Notes: generated from the sequence alone by a model not told the origin. Counted from the stretch's first letter, positions 44,272-56,661 are shown. The stretch: 64,000 nt of DNA from Verticillium longisporum (GCA_019188255.1 JAETXT010000003.1:4836001-4900000), one strand, 5' to 3'. Translations and numbers: made by a program.

Positions 44272-45444
44272 TCAGGCAGATACCGCAGCCTCACTCTTCT
44301 TGTACTCTTCGCTGAAGGGGTAGTCGTTGTAACCGTCGTTGCTCTTCTTCTTGTAGAACGTTTCACGGTTGTACGGCGCGAACGGGATGCCATTCTTGAT
44401 GCGGAAGACGAGATCAGGGTTCGAAATGAAGGGGCGGCCAAAGGCAATGAGGACGTCCCATTTCTTGTAGTGCTTCTCGAGGGCCTCGATGGCGCTCTCA
44501 CCAGTGTAGGCGCCCGCGACCATTACGGGCGAGAAGTTGTCCCACTCCTCGAGAATAAAGTCGAGCGTGTGCGGGCGGTCCTCCTGGAACGGCTGGACGC
44601 TGTCGCTGGGCTGCTGGGGCACGATGCCGAGCAAGACGGGGTTGCCGCGGGGCTCGACGAGCGAGAGGTACGCAAGCTTGTGGCCGGCCTTCTTAATCTC
44701 GCGCACGACGTAGGCCGTCTGCTCCCACGTGTCCGCGGAGTAGGACTCCTGGAAGGTGGCGAAGGGGCTGAGGCGCAGGCCGACGCGCGCGGCGCCAATC
44801 TCCTCCGACACGGCCTTGATGACCTCGAGCAGGAAGCGCGCGCGGTTCTCGATCGAACCACCCCACTTGTCGGTGCGCTTGTTGGCGCTGTCGCGCGTGA
44901 ACTGGTCGACGAGGTAGCCGTGTGCGCCGTGAATCTCGATGCCGTCGCCACCGGCGTCAACAACGTTGCGCGCCGCGGCGCGGAACTCGCCAATCTTCTG
45001 CCAGATCTCCTCCTCGGTCAGGGGCGAGGGTGCGACGGGACGGCCCGACATCTGGACGTCGCTGCTGGAGGCGTACTTGTAGCCACGCTCCTGGATGTAG
45101 CCCGGGTTGCCGGCACGACCGAGTCCCCAGAGCTGCTGGAAGACGAAAGAGTTCTTGGCGTGGATGGCGTCGTAAATCTTCTTCCAGCCGGCAACCTGCG
45201 TGGGACTGGAGATGCCGGGAAGGTTGGGGTCGGCCTCCTCGGCGGGGGAGATACCGGTGGCCTCAGTGACGATGAGGGTTCCTGGGGCGGAGGCCCGGTC
45301 ACCGTAGTACTGAGCCATGAGGTCGGTAATGGGTGCGTGCTCGTCGTCGTTGCGGTAACGAGTCAGCGGCGCCATGGCGATGCGCTGGGGCAGCGTCATG
45401 TTGCCGACCTTGAGGGGTTCGAATAGCTTTGAGTTGGCTGCCAT
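44272..45444 (-). CDS. Old Yellow Enzyme family NADPH:flavin oxidoreductase
   Basis: Single minus-strand exon, 390 residues. FMN-binding TIM-barrel signatures: LPQRIAMAPLTRYR at the N-terminus, FQQLWGLGR, the active-site block EIHGAHGYLVDQF with the substrate-binding histidines and the catalytic tyrosine, DKWGGSIENR, and the phosphate-binding end with VMVAGAYTGESA and IAFGRPFISNPDL. The enzyme reduces activated C=C bonds of enones and similar compounds with NADPH, in detoxification or secondary metabolism. No cluster context is visible. A long antisense frame over the gene is a composition effect. No break is seen. Confidence 0.95.
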   Translation of the reverse strand: MAANSKLFEPLKVGNMTLPQRIAMAPLTRYRNDDEHAPITDLMAQYYGDRASAPGTLIVTEATGISPAEEADPNLPGISSPTQVAGWKKIYDAIHAKNSFVFQQLWGLGRAGNPGYIQERGYKYASSSDVQMSGRPVAPSPLTEEEIWQKIGEFRAAARNVVDAGGDGIEIHGAHGYLVDQFTRDSANKRTDKWGGSIENRARFLLEVIKAVSEEIGAARVGLRLSPFATFQESYSADTWEQTAYVVREIKKAGHKLAYLSLVEPRGNPVLLGIVPQQPSDSVQPFQEDRPHTLDFILEEWDNFSPVMVAGAYTGESAIEALEKHYKKWDVLIAFGRPFISNPDLVFRIKNGIPFAPYNRETFYKKKSNDGYNDYPFSEEYKKSEAAVSA

Positions 45445-45570
45445 TTTGTGAAGGTGGATGTGGTGGCAGAAATGATGGAACGACGTTTGGAATCAATGTC
45501 TACCAAAGATGTAGTGAGTGATGAGGTCTTCTAACTTGGAGATATCCGAGAAAGATCTCAGGACTGGCGA

Positions 45571-45580
45571 CTCTATATAC
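45571..45580 (-). promoter_or_regulatory. TATA-like element upstream of the OYE gene
   Basis: GTATATAGAG on the minus strand, about 130 bases upstream of the ATG at 45444. Position fits a core promoter; inference only. Confidence 0.35.
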
Positions 45581-47126
45581 TATGCCCAGATGCAGGTCCG
45601 TTTCCAGAACTCTCCAGAGAATATTCTTGTCATTGCGGGATTCGGATTCCGGAATTCCACAGCCCCTCAAGAAGATGGGGCTTGGTGCGACATCTACCGA
45701 TGGGCTTAGAAATAAAAGCGAGCAGAAGACCCACCGCCGCGTGTTAAGGACGGCATTTAATCATAGATGGCGCCATCTGATCTCACTCTCGATCGTACCT
45801 ACGGGCTGGTCGAGGCACTAAAGCTGCTCCCGTGAGGATGACGTCGGGTCAGCCGAAGAAGCGGCACGCATGGCATCAGGGTTGCCCAGGACCGGGAAAA
45901 AAGGTTCTGCTGGGCCGACAGGGTCCATGCTGATCATCCAATGGGTTTCCAGCACATGGCAGGAACCTGGCGTCGCATCTTTGCTTGATCTCCGACGAGG
46001 AAGTGGGCTCTAGGAGTCGGATGCTCGAGCAACTAATGGCCAAGTCTGTCCAATCGCCGAAGAGTTCGTGCGTTGATGGAGGTCTCTAGAATCATTACGT
46101 CACATTTTGCAGACCCTTCAAGTCGGATTATTAAGCTCGCCATACTCTGTCGGGTTTAACTGTCGCGGCGAGTCAGTTATCACCTAAAGCAGTGAGACGC
46201 ATAGAGGATTGTTACTGCACCCAATTATGCTGCTGCTACTGGGACGTGGTTTCTACGCTGCTGATGGTGTGTCTATTGTCTTTTCCGCTGAACAAGCTGC
46301 ATGAAACCACCACCAAGAGGTACTATTTTCTTACATCATACGACGTAGTGATACATTTCACACCTGTCTCGGCGCTGCCATTTCGTACTGACAAATCGAC
46401 TATTTCGAAACAAGCACCTCTGTTAGTAAAGCACGATGTCCTTCCGTTTTCGTGGCACAACATCTCCAGCGCATATGACATAGAACAGTCTCGGCAATTT
46501 CAGTTGCCTTTGTACATTCTTCATTCTTCCGGTGCTGAGATCCATGGTGTTTCTTCGTCTTCTGCACCCACACTAGCCTCAACAAGCTTTGAGGAGGAAC
46601 AGTCTTGTCTCGAGACCATCGCAGCACCACAATGGGTACCTTTTGGCAAATTCGTAGATATTCTAAGCTCATTGCCATCGTAGTCATTTCTACGAGGGCA
46701 ATTGAGACGACGCGATCCATCTTGCATGCATATTCACAACAAGAAATGCAGCGAGTCGTCACTGCTCCACCAAGGCCGGCCAACACGCCTGGAAAATCCA
46801 TGCTCGTGGGATAGTTGTCACCAGGCCGCTCAAGAGTCGGTCACCTGTGTCCTCTCTCTATGCCGTGTAATTCTGAAATACAACGGATCTGACACAATCC
46901 TAGGCACGCGATGCGAATGGCATCTTCATTATGGCACGGATCATCCATCCTCATGCACTAATTTATCGCGTGACTTTATTCATTACTTCTGAAACTAGTC
47001 TCTTGATGTACGTCAGATGGGCTGACGTGATGATGTTGCTCCTCTGGGGCCTCCGTGCCTTGGTTGTTTGAACGTCGACTACGTGCTTGTGGGTGTGGGG
47101 CCGGACGAGGTGAAGCAAGACGGTTC

Positions 47127-47282
47127 TTAAGCCGCTGGACCCGTAGTCCGATCTCCATCTTCGCCCGCAGGGTCTTTGTGGAGGTCAAGGGCGGGCATGA
47201 GAGGCAAGAATATGCCGGCAACCACCACGGGGATGAATGCGGCCATTAGAGCGACAGCAGAAAGGGTACGAAGGCCGTTCAT
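47127..47282 (-). CDS. Possible short secreted or membrane peptide
   Basis: A 51-residue frame on the minus strand opens with a basic and then hydrophobic segment (MNGLRTLSAVALMAAFIPVVVAG) like a signal peptide or signal anchor, followed by a short acidic tail. A TAG-free upstream stretch offers ATG AAG followed by GT...CAG, so a tiny first exon is conceivable. No cysteines, repeats or Kex2 sites were noticed. It may be chance. Confidence 0.25.
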   Translation of the reverse strand: MNGLRTLSAVALMAAFIPVVVAGIFLPLMPALDLHKDPAGEDGDRTTGPAA

Positions 47283-48437
47283 CTGGGTTCAGTTAGTGAC
47301 AAGCTCAAGCTCAACTTCCTGGAAAACATGCCAAAGATCATACCTTCATGTTCAAGATTCAGAAATGAGCTTTCTTTATGATGTTGTCTCTTTGATGCGC
47401 TGCGATTTACGTCGCCTGATTGAACTGTACGAGGTCGGGTTGCTGGGGAAAAAGGAATGATGGATCATAAATTCACAGAAATCTGGAACGGGGAACCTTA
47501 TATTCTCAAAAAAGCTCGAGCCACTATTAATTCTTCAACCTGCAGGTGAATATCGTTTGGAGGTGCATCAAGTGAATGCTGGTACTTGTGCTTGCCTGCC
47601 CCGTATGTTGGCGATAAAATAGAGTCTCGCTGGGGAGTGCGTGGGTGGCCTTTGAGAGGCAGTTCTTGCATTTCGAAAATAGGAGATACAAAAGCGCACT
47701 TGGATGCGAGCCCACAGACAGCACTGTGCCAGCGTCTGATTCTTCGTCCAAGACCGAACCTTCACGTGCCTCACCAGACTTGAGGCAATGAACACTCGGT
47801 CCATATAATTTGAGTACTTGACGCTTACAAGTGTCCTTCCAGTCTATTGGCCAATTGTGCGGAAACATTATCTCCCAGTGCCCCCACAAGCCATGCCCCG
47901 AGGAATTGAACACCCTTTCTTCACCCTCCGATTCAACGCCGATAGTAAAATTAAATTATGGGCGTCAATTCTGAAAAGTATGGATAGCATGGGCTTGAAC
48001 GTGTTCCGGTCCGGACCGCATACATGACGTCAACCCCCTAGGATAAGTCGGTCAAATCTGGCCCATATATAATCTTTGGTCCATATAGAATATGTAGATA
48101 GCTCGTATACTCCGAGATGCTCGAGTCATCAGAGGCAGCTTCGACCTGACGGCGCCTCTCCTGGAGGGTTCAGGTGAACAGCCACTGGGCGATGCTGAGG
48201 GGAAGCCAAGCTCCGGGCGATTGGAGTCGGTAATCGCGCCGGCTAAATGCCCATATTTGTGGGGGGTTCGCGGGGAGAGATGCTCAATTTACCCGCTCCG
48301 AGGCATCACTACTCCGAACGACCGCCGGTCGCACACGTCCATAAGACTGATAGGCCAACGAGTGACAGGAACACATCGCAGTGTTATCTCAGTTCTGTAT
48401 ATTGGTTGAATTCAGGACATTGCACATCCAAAACACC

Positions 48438-50051
48438 ATGCCGACAGTCCGCAACCCCATTCTTCCAGGGTTCAATCCCGACCCCTCCATTCTTCGAGTA
48501 GGCGATGACTACTATATTGCCACGTCCACCTTTGAGTGGTATCCCGGTGTTCAAATCCACCATTCAAAGGATTTAGCCAACTGGGATCTCATTATTCGAC
48601 CGCTGAACAGGAAAAGCCAGCTCGATATGCGTGGTGACCCTGACAGCCGCGGCGTTTGGGCTCCCTGTCTCACCCACGACGGCGAGAAGTTCTGGCTCGT
48701 GTTCACAGATGTCAAGCGCAAGGACGGATCTTTCAAGGACGCTCACAACTATATCGTCAGCGCACCTTCAATCGAGGGACCCTGGTCTGATCCGGTTCAC
48801 GCCAACTCGTCCGGATTCGATCCGTCCCTGTTTCACGATGATGACGGCAAGAAGTGGTTCGTCAACATGCTCTGGGATCACCGACGCCGGCCGTTACTCT
48901 TTGCCGGCATCGCTCTTCAAGAATTTGACCCCAAAGTCGGCAAGCTTGTGGGCCCAAAGAAGAACATCTACACTGGCACTGATCTCAAGCTCGTCGAGGG
49001 GCCGCACCTGTACAAGCGCAACGGCTGGTATTATCTCTTGACGGCTGAAGGCGGCACCGCATACGAGCACGCCTGTACTCTTGCACGATCTCGTGATATT
49101 TGGGGACCCTATGAGACACACCCTCAAAAGCATATCCTCACCTCGAAAGACGCACCTTTCGCCGCTATTCAGCGCGCGGGTCACGGCGATATCGTTGAGA
49201 CACCCGAGGGAAAGACGTACCTGGTGCACCTCGGCGGAAGGCCTACAACACAGAACCGCCGCTGTGTTCTTGGCCGCGAAACGAACATCCAGGAGGCTTA
49301 TTGGGGCGACGACGACTGGCTGTACGTGAAGAATGGTCCGGTACCATCGCTCCACGTCGAAGTTCCCGGCATCCGCGATGACGCGGCATACTGGGCTGAG
49401 CAGCAGTACACCTTTGAGAAGGGCCTGCACAAGGATCTCCAGTGGCTCCGAACCCCCGAGACAGATCGCATCTTCTCGACAGACGACGGAAAGCTCACGC
49501 TGATCGGCCGCGAGACCATCGGCTCCTGGTTCGAGCAGGCCCTCGTAGCCCGGCGCCAAACCCACTTCTCCTACGACGCCGAGACCACCGTCGACTTCAA
49601 GCCGACCGACGAGCGCCAGTTCGCCGGCCTCACGGCCTACTACTGCCGCTTCAACTTTTTCTACCTCACCGTCACGGCGCACTCGGACGGCCAGCGTGAG
49701 CTCCTCATCATGAGCTCCGAGTCGTCTTACCCCGACGGCAACCTCAACACGCCCTTCATCGAGCCCGTGCAGATCCCCAACAAGGGCAAGGTCAAGCTGG
49801 CGCTGACGATCCGCGGGCCGGCGCTGCAGTTCTTCTACGCGCTCGAGGGCCAGGAGCTCAAGGCGATTGGACCTGTCCTCGATGCTTCGATCGTGTCGGA
49901 TGAGTGTGGCGGGCACCAGGCGCACGGCAGTTTCACGGGTGCGTTTGTCGGTGTCGCGTGCTCGGACCTAAACGGGACTGCGGAGAAGGCCGTGTTTGAA
50001 TACTTTACCTACCGGCCTGTTCAGCATGAGAGCGATCGGTATGAGATTTGA
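48438..50051 (+). CDS. GH43 beta-xylosidase/alpha-L-arabinofuranosidase, intracellular type
   Basis: Single exon, 537 residues from ATG 48438, without a signal peptide. The five-bladed propeller catalytic residues fall at the classical positions: Asp15 in FNPDPS (base), Asp128 in GFDPSLFHDDDG (pKa modulator) and Glu187 in LVEGPHLYKRNG (acid). The C-terminal half is a beta-sandwich domain that closes the site, as in bacterial XynB-type enzymes of the same length. It should release xylose or arabinose from short oligosaccharides taken into the cell. Lack of introns, bacterial-type length and lack of a secretion signal fit a clade of fungal GH43 enzymes close to bacterial ones; transfer is possible but not shown. 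An upstream in-frame ATG at 48381 is less likely. Confidence 0.95.
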   Translation: MPTVRNPILPGFNPDPSILRVGDDYYIATSTFEWYPGVQIHHSKDLANWDLIIRPLNRKSQLDMRGDPDSRGVWAPCLTHDGEKFWLVFTDVKRKDGSFKDAHNYIVSAPSIEGPWSDPVHANSSGFDPSLFHDDDGKKWFVNMLWDHRRRPLLFAGIALQEFDPKVGKLVGPKKNIYTGTDLKLVEGPHLYKRNGWYYLLTAEGGTAYEHACTLARSRDIWGPYETHPQKHILTSKDAPFAAIQRAGHGDIVETPEGKTYLVHLGGRPTTQNRRCVLGRETNIQEAYWGDDDWLYVKNGPVPSLHVEVPGIRDDAAYWAEQQYTFEKGLHKDLQWLRTPETDRIFSTDDGKLTLIGRETIGSWFEQALVARRQTHFSYDAETTVDFKPTDERQFAGLTAYYCRFNFFYLTVTAHSDGQRELLIMSSESSYPDGNLNTPFIEPVQIPNKGKVKLALTIRGPALQFFYALEGQELKAIGPVLDASIVSDECGGHQAHGSFTGAFVGVACSDLNGTAEKAVFEYFTYRPVQHESDRYEI

Positions 50052-51733
50052 GAGTCGGGGGCTGCACGATTTAGTCCGGAGAAATAGATGCTTTATTTAT
50101 CTGTTGCGAACCCAGGGTCGTGGCTGTTGTCGAAAATGTGTGACTGAGAGGAGGAACCCGACGCGCATGTAAGCATCTATTTATGAACATGAATTCTTCG
50201 AGGACGATATCATAGGAAAACACCCAAAGTATCCAAAGTTTTGGCAAATGCCTCTTTTCAGAACAATCAAAATGACTGGTAGGAAGTGATGACTCTCTAG
50301 GAGTAGGTCTCCGCGACTCGGCTTCTAAACTCTTTTGCTGGTTTAGGCACGATATCGGGGGAAGCATGACTCTCCAATGATTTGATCAATGGGAGAGACT
50401 CGAGCAAGACCCTTGAACTCGAGTATTGGGCTTCAAAGGAACCATGGGGTTGGGCTTTCATGCAACTGACGATGGTCCAGCTGCCTGCACAACAGAAGCA
50501 ATAACGGCAGCGTGACCAATGGCTGTTGAATCTCATTGGTCATGTATTAGTCGTAGATGCACGTTCTTGCTTTGATGCTGTAACCAACGTTGCCGAGCTG
50601 CAGCAGGGAGTGTTCCCCCCTGTACAATCCTCAAAAAAACCAAGTACGCCTCGACCACATCTTGTCCGGCATACCAAAACTGAATTCGGGTAATCCATGA
50701 AACAATGTCTCTGGGCAATGAAATTACTACCATGAGCACGGGGCCTAGGAACGTTGATCCAAGACCGCTGCCCGTCAGACCACCTTCTAGGCGCGGCCCG
50801 AGAGGCTCCCCGCGCGCAACCTCGTGCAATCTGCCGAGTGGACCGGCGGCGATCGTCGAGTCAATCCTTCGCACAAAGCGGTGAAGCGGGGGCAACGATG
50901 TGCCGCTAGAGGACTTGGCTTCCGGTACTCAGAATGCGCATGGCGGAGAGGAGCGGAACAATTCGCCTGGCGATTGGGGTCTGGATGGCTGGGCATGGCG
51001 GGGATGCTCCTGCATGTGGTTTCCTGGGGACGAATTGGAGCAGCGATGGACTGTGATTGTTGGGGAGACTGCACAGCAACGATGCAGAGACGGGACATGG
51101 CGTGGGGGTTGGTAGGCCTCGAGCCGTCATCATTCTCCATGCCGACCTTGGTTGGTCGTCTTGAAGATCCTCACGATATTCCGAAAACTTGCCTCGATTT
51201 CAACGAGGTTTCAGTTTGGCTGCTTGGCATCCCCGCCAAGCAGCCAAGGTGCTGCGGGGGAGATGCTGGTGCAACGCATGGCGCGTGGTGTTGCCATGGC
51301 CATAGGCGTGGGAAAAGCATGGAAGGATGCAAGCGATTGGAAGTCTGGCAATGGCCATGGCGGAATTGCAGCCCATGCTGCTTTCGTGGTCAGATCAAGT
51401 CGTATCATGTGCCTAAGAACGACCTGCCCCGTACGATGTGCCGGACGGAGCCGATGTCGGGGGTTCGGCGTTCGTCATGGCAAGATGGGAATCGTGCTGG
51501 TGGCTGTGCCCGGTGAGGCTGAAGCGGGTGTCGCCACTCCGCCACTCCGCCGCCGTGACGGTGGGGTCACGAGACCGGCATTCATGGGCCGGAGACGCCA
51601 GACAAGGCGAACTCGGAACTCCGGGGGCAATGCACTTAGATGCACGCTTTCCCTGCGCCGTACTCGAATGTCACAGGCCGCGTTTCAAGTTGTGGAAAGA
51701 AACGATGAGGAATTGAGACCCGTTGTGCAACAC

Positions 51734-51767
<34 letters not shown>

Positions 51768-53101
51768 TGATGCGTGTTGGGGGCAAAGCTGAACACCATG
51801 GGCTTGATGCAAAAACGCAAAAACGTGCCAAGTATGCCAAGCAACACCATTCCACCCCGACCATGGCAAGTAGGGTCCGGTCTGGTCAGATGCGGTGCCA
51901 CGTGACTCACAGCAGTACGCATGATGGAGGCTTATCACGGGCTCACCGAACTGGGTGCAGGGCCTAAGCCGACGAATGGGCCAATGGGGAGGCTGTACGG
52001 ATGCGGCAAGGCGTGATGTTGTTGAGGTTGGTGGCCGAGTCGGAAGATGTTCAGGAAGGCACGGCGCTGTGGGATCCACTGTAATAGCACCCCCCCCTTT
52101 TTCTTCGGATGCTGGAGACCTCCGGATGTCAACTGAAGCAAGGCGACATCGTGAGCATACACGACATGCCAAACACAATGATGCCCATGGAAGTCTCATC
52201 GGTTCGTCGATCTACCCCCAGCCTGACAGAAACTATGCAGACCATCCGAAACAGACAACGGAACACACCTCGGAGCGGGTTGAGTCGTGCTCTCCAAAGA
52301 CATCACGTCTTGGCAAGTCTGGCGTCACGCCAAGAGAAGACCGCAACCATCCGAAGTGGGCAATTGACCAATAGGCAGATTTGACACCCCCTTACCCATC
52401 ACACCACGAGGCTCCACTTCTCCGGGTTTTGCACACCATGATCCCACTAAACCAGTGGGCGGAGGCTCATGGGTGGTGGAAGCACAGACGTCGCCAAGCG
52501 GCGTGAGGTCTATCTTGGCAGAACCAGCCTGTTTCCTCAACCTGATGGACGCCCTCTCGGATTGTCTTGGCTGTCTTACGAGTGACGCTACGAGCGATGC
52601 CATGCATCGGCGGCTCTTGTCCTCGCGCAGCCCGGCGTCCGGGGTGGGTTCACTTGAAGGCAAACGGCAGATACGCCCCCTGGTACCTGGGGGGTTCACC
52701 CGGCCATGTGGTTCACGCCTTCTTGCGAAGCCAAAATCGAAGGGACCTCCTTCCAAAGTATAAAGAAGTCACGTTTCCCACTTCACCATGGCTTTTTGAC
52801 TTCGGATCTCCATCTTTCTCGTCCAAACCCAGTGACAAGATACCTTTTACCAAGTACCATCCTCCATCTTCCGGGTACCTACCCGTCATCCATCGGGTTC
52901 AACAACAGCTCCTCGAGCCTAAATCGCCTCAACACCTACACCAACCCAGATACCCTAAGGGCCACCATTACGCCCATTCAGACCTCAACCACCATAACCA
53001 AACCCTGAAACGAACCCTCTTTCTAGTCCAACATCCCTGACCTCTGGTCTCTTCGTGAATGGACAGGCTTCGGACTAGGCCATCAACAATCATTCGCCAA
53101 C
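50052..53101. other. Intergenic, about 3 kb, no gene recognised
   Basis: Contains the long upstream region of the ENA ATPase gene. Open frames here (50533-50895, 50824-51516, 51152-51967, 52325-52756) overlap on both strands, lack family features and shift through simple-sequence tracts. A CA repeat is at 51735-51765. Confidence 0.45.
51735..51765. repeat. CA/TG dinucleotide microsatellite
   Basis: About 15 uninterrupted CA units on the plus strand in intergenic DNA. Directly visible. Confidence 0.85.
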
Positions 53102-56100
53102 ATGTCGGCTGATTACTCCAAGCACCCCTTCCTGCTGACAGCAGAGGAGGCTGCTCGCGCCCTCGGCACCGACCTCGACAAGGGCCTCACCAGCCAGCAG
53201 GTCGCCGAGGCGCAGCAGAAGTATCCCAAGAACGAATTCGAGGTGGCCAAGGCGATTCCTTGGTACACCATCCTTAGCAAACAGCTATTCAACGCCATGG
53301 TCCTGGTATGTTGCCGCTACGGAAACAATTCCAGCTTCAACCTCTAACATTTCTAGGTTCTCGTCTTCGCCATGATCCTCTCCTTCGCCATCAATGACTA
53401 CATCGAGGGCGGTGTCCTTGCCTTTGTCATCTTCGCCAATGTCACAATTGGCTTCTATCAAGAGTACCGTGCCGAACAGCGCATGGATGCCCTCCGGGCC
53501 CTCTCTTCTCCCTCGGCCATGGTTTTGCGCGACGGCAAGACGCAGGTCATCTCCAAGTAAGTAGGCACTTGCCATTGACTGTCGAATGGCTCGACTGACA
53601 GCACACTCTAGCCCCGACGTCGTGCCCGGTGATATCATCCTTCTCAAGATGGGCGACACCATCCCCGCCGATCTCCGCATCTACGAAGCCATGAACTTGT
53701 CGTGCGACGAGCAGTCCCTCACAGGAGAATCGCTCCCAGTCGACAAGAGCATCGATGCCGACCTCGTCATTCCCGGAACCGACACGGTGGCAACTAGCCC
53801 TCAGGACCTCGTGGTCGGAGACCGCATCAACATGGCCTACGCTACCACCATTGTGAAGAAGGGCCGCGGCCGCGGTATTGCTGTTTTCACTGGCATGAAG
53901 ACTGCCGTCGGTGAAATTGCCGCCTCGACTACCAAGAAGAAGCGCAAGCCCGGCCGCTCGATGAACGCGAAGAAGTACGGCGCCAAGGCCCCCTTTGTCG
54001 GCGGCTCCAAGCGCACCTACGATGCTGTGGGCAAGTTCCTTGGATTGACCGAGGGAACCCCTCTCCAGCGCAAGCTTGCAGTGTTGGCCTACTTCCTCTT
54101 TGGCTGTGCTATCATTCTCGCCATGATCGTCTTTGGCGCCCACAAATTTGATCTGTCCGGCGAGGTCATCATTTATGCCGTGTCACTCGGCATTGCCATC
54201 ATTCCAGAGTCACTTGTAGCGTAAGGACCTCCCCTTCCTCCACTCGGTCTGAAAACATGCCAAACTAACATTGACTAGTGTTCTCACCATCACCATGGTC
54301 GTTGCAGTCACTGTCATGCGCAAGGCCAACGTCGTCGTTCGCGACCTCTCTGCCCTCGAAGCTCTCGGCGGCGTGACCAACATTTGCTCCGACAAGACTG
54401 GCACCTTGACTCAGGGCGCCATGATTGTCCGCAAGGCCTGGCTCCCTACCTCGCACACCTACACCGTACACGACTCGCAAAACCCCAATGATCCCACCGT
54501 CGGTCGTGTCACGTACACCGCGTCTCGGAAAGAAGAGGAGGCTCGACCTCGCAAGGACTACGACCAAGAGAGGTCCGCTGGTGCGCTCACCTTTGACGTT
54601 CCCGAGACCCGAGAGAAGCCTTCCAAGCCCAAGGAGCCCGAGGTGCCGGCCGAGATGAATGATTCTCTCAAGGCGTTCCTCCTTTCTTCCGCTCTCTGCA
54701 ACCTGGCCACTGTCCGTTTCGACGAAGATGAGAAGAAGTGGCAGACCACTGGCGAGCCGACTGAGATTGCTCTTCAAGTCTTCGCCCACCGATTCAAGCT
54801 CGGCAAGAAGGGTCTTGAGGCCGAGGGTTGGAAGCAACTCGGCGAATTCCCCTTCGACAGCTCCATCAAGCGCATGTCCGTGGTCTTTGATGCCCCGCAA
54901 GACGGATCGCCCCAGCTCCTGTCCACCGACAACAGCCTCGTCTTCACCAAGGGCGCTGTTGAGCGTGTCCTCGACCTCTGCAGTCACATCGGTTACGGCG
55001 ATTCCAAGCAAGTCATGACTGACGAGCTGAAAGAAGAGGTTCTTGGTCAAATGAACCATCTCGCTTCGCAGGGTCAGCGCGTGCTGGCAATCGGCTACAA
55101 GGAGTGGGACGGCAAGTTTGAAATGCCTCACATCCATGGCAAAGCCGAGGCGGGTGCCGAGGAGGCCATGCGGAACGAGATTGAGGATGACTTGACGCTT
55201 CTCGGCCTGGCTGGTATCTACGACCCGCCCCGTCGCGAGACGAAGGACTCCATCTCCGAGTGCTCGACCGCCGGTATCCGCGTCCACATGCTGACTGGCG
55301 ACCATCCCGAGACTGCCAAGGCCATTGCAAAGGAAGTCGGCATCATTCCCAAGAACATGGGTATTTTGCCCGAAAACGTCGCACGTCACGCTGTCATGAA
55401 GGCCACCGACTTTGACCGAATGACCGACCAGGAGCAGGACGCTCTCGAGGAGCTTCCTCTGGTCATCGCGCGATGCGCCCCCGAGACCAAGACTAGGATG
55501 ATCCATGCCCTTCGTCGCCGCAACGCCTTCATGGCGATGACTGGTGACGGTGTCAATGACGCGCCCTCGCTGTCAAGCGCCGATGTCGGTATCGCCATGG
55601 GATCTGGATCCGACGTGGCCAAGGGCGCGTCCAAGATTGTCCTGACCGACGACAAGTTCAACTCCATTGTGTCCGCGATCCGTCAGGGACGTCGCATGTT
55701 CGACAATATCCAAAAGTTCATCCTCCACCTGCTGACGTCCAACGTCGGTGAAGTCATTCTCCTTGTTGCTGGACTTGGTTTCCGCGACGCCCAGAACCTT
55801 GCTGTTTTCCCTGTTTCGCCTCTCGAGATTCTTTGGATCAACATGGTCACCTCGTCATTCCCAGCCTTCGGTCTCGGCCGTGAGGCTGCCGCCCCGGACG
55901 TCATGCGCCGACCCCCTCACGACAAGAAGCGCGGCGTCTTCACCAACCAAATCATGATCGACATGCTCGTCTACGGCGTCATCATGGGCGCCCTCACCAT
56001 GGTCAGCTTCTGCATTGTCATCTGGGGCGCCAACGATGGCAACCTCGGCTCCGAGTGCAACAAGTCCTTCTCTGACGAGTGCATCCCCGTCTTCCGCGCC

Positions 56101-56661
56101 CGCGCGTGTGTCTTTGCCGAGCTGACCTGGATGATTCTTCTTTCTGCCTGGGAGTTCAAGAGCCTGCGTCGCTCCATGTTCCGCCTCAACCCCGATGACG
56201 AGAGCCGCTTCCCCCTGTTCAAGGATCTCTGGAGCAACAGGTTCCTCTTCTGGGCCGTCATCATCGGCGGCATCTCCGTCTTCCCCGTCGTCTACATCCC
56301 CTACGTCAACCACAACCTGTTCAAGCACACGGGCATCACGTGGGAGTGGGGTGTCGCTGTTGCCTTTACGATCCTCTTCGTCTTTGGCATTGAGGCGTGG
56401 AAGTTTGTCAAGCGGACGTTTGGCCTGCTCGAGAGCGGCGCCGTCGTGCGCGGCTCGTTCAACCAGGGCGAGGAGAGCACTGGTACGGGTATGCGCCGGA
56501 CCATGACGATGAGCAGCTTCAAGGAGTGGGCCAGCTTCTCGCGGTCAAATACCCAGGGACGCAGGTCGCGGTCTCAGTCTCGATCCGGGCCGCGAAGGGC
56601 TACGAGCGACATCTCTGGCTCTGCCCAGCATGATGAAGCCAGGGTCGAGCAGAAGGTTTGA
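53102..56661 (+). CDS. ENA1: ENA-type P-type sodium/potassium efflux ATPase
   Basis: Four exons, 53102-53305, 53357-53556, 53612-54220 and 54279-56661, giving 1131 residues. Motifs in order: actuator SLTGESLPVD, ion-site helix IAIIPESLVA, phosphorylation site CSDKTGTLTQG, nucleotide-binding FPFDSSIKRMSV, hinge TGDHPETAKAIAKE and TGDGVNDAPSL. About ten membrane helices are visible, and the C-terminal tail is Ser/Arg-rich. The IPESL helix and the N-terminal KHPFLLTAEEAARALG block place it in the fungal type IID (ENA) group, which exports sodium or potassium across the plasma membrane at high salt and alkaline pH. In other fungi these genes answer to PacC/Rim101 and calcineurin; I did not map sites. 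All frames are intact. Confidence 0.95.

Larger units (their letters stand above)
45445..48437. other. Intergenic, about 3 kb, one weak small-gene candidate
   Basis: Contains the OYE promoter on the left and the GH43 promoter on the right. The overlapping frames at 46192-46801 look unspliced and unsupported. The only candidate worth keeping is the 51-codon frame at 47127-47282. Confidence 0.45.

Noticed and set aside
44470..45426. 318-codon plus-strand open frame over the OYE gene
   Set aside because: Antisense shadow; the Old Yellow Enzyme on the other strand is complete and conserved.
46192..46801. Overlapping open frames on both strands of 134-163 codons
   Set aside because: No signal peptide, domain, splice logic or codon bias; they overlap each other and look like chance frames.
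48894..49925. 343-codon minus-strand open frame over the GH43 gene
   Set aside because: Antisense shadow without recognisable domain.
50533..52756. Several open frames of 100-270 codons in the region before the ENA gene
   Set aside because: They overlap on both strands, run through the CA repeat and contain no recognisable motif.
54265..55506. 413-codon minus-strand open frame over the ENA ATPase
   Set aside because: Antisense shadow of a conserved P-type ATPase exon with no domain of its own.
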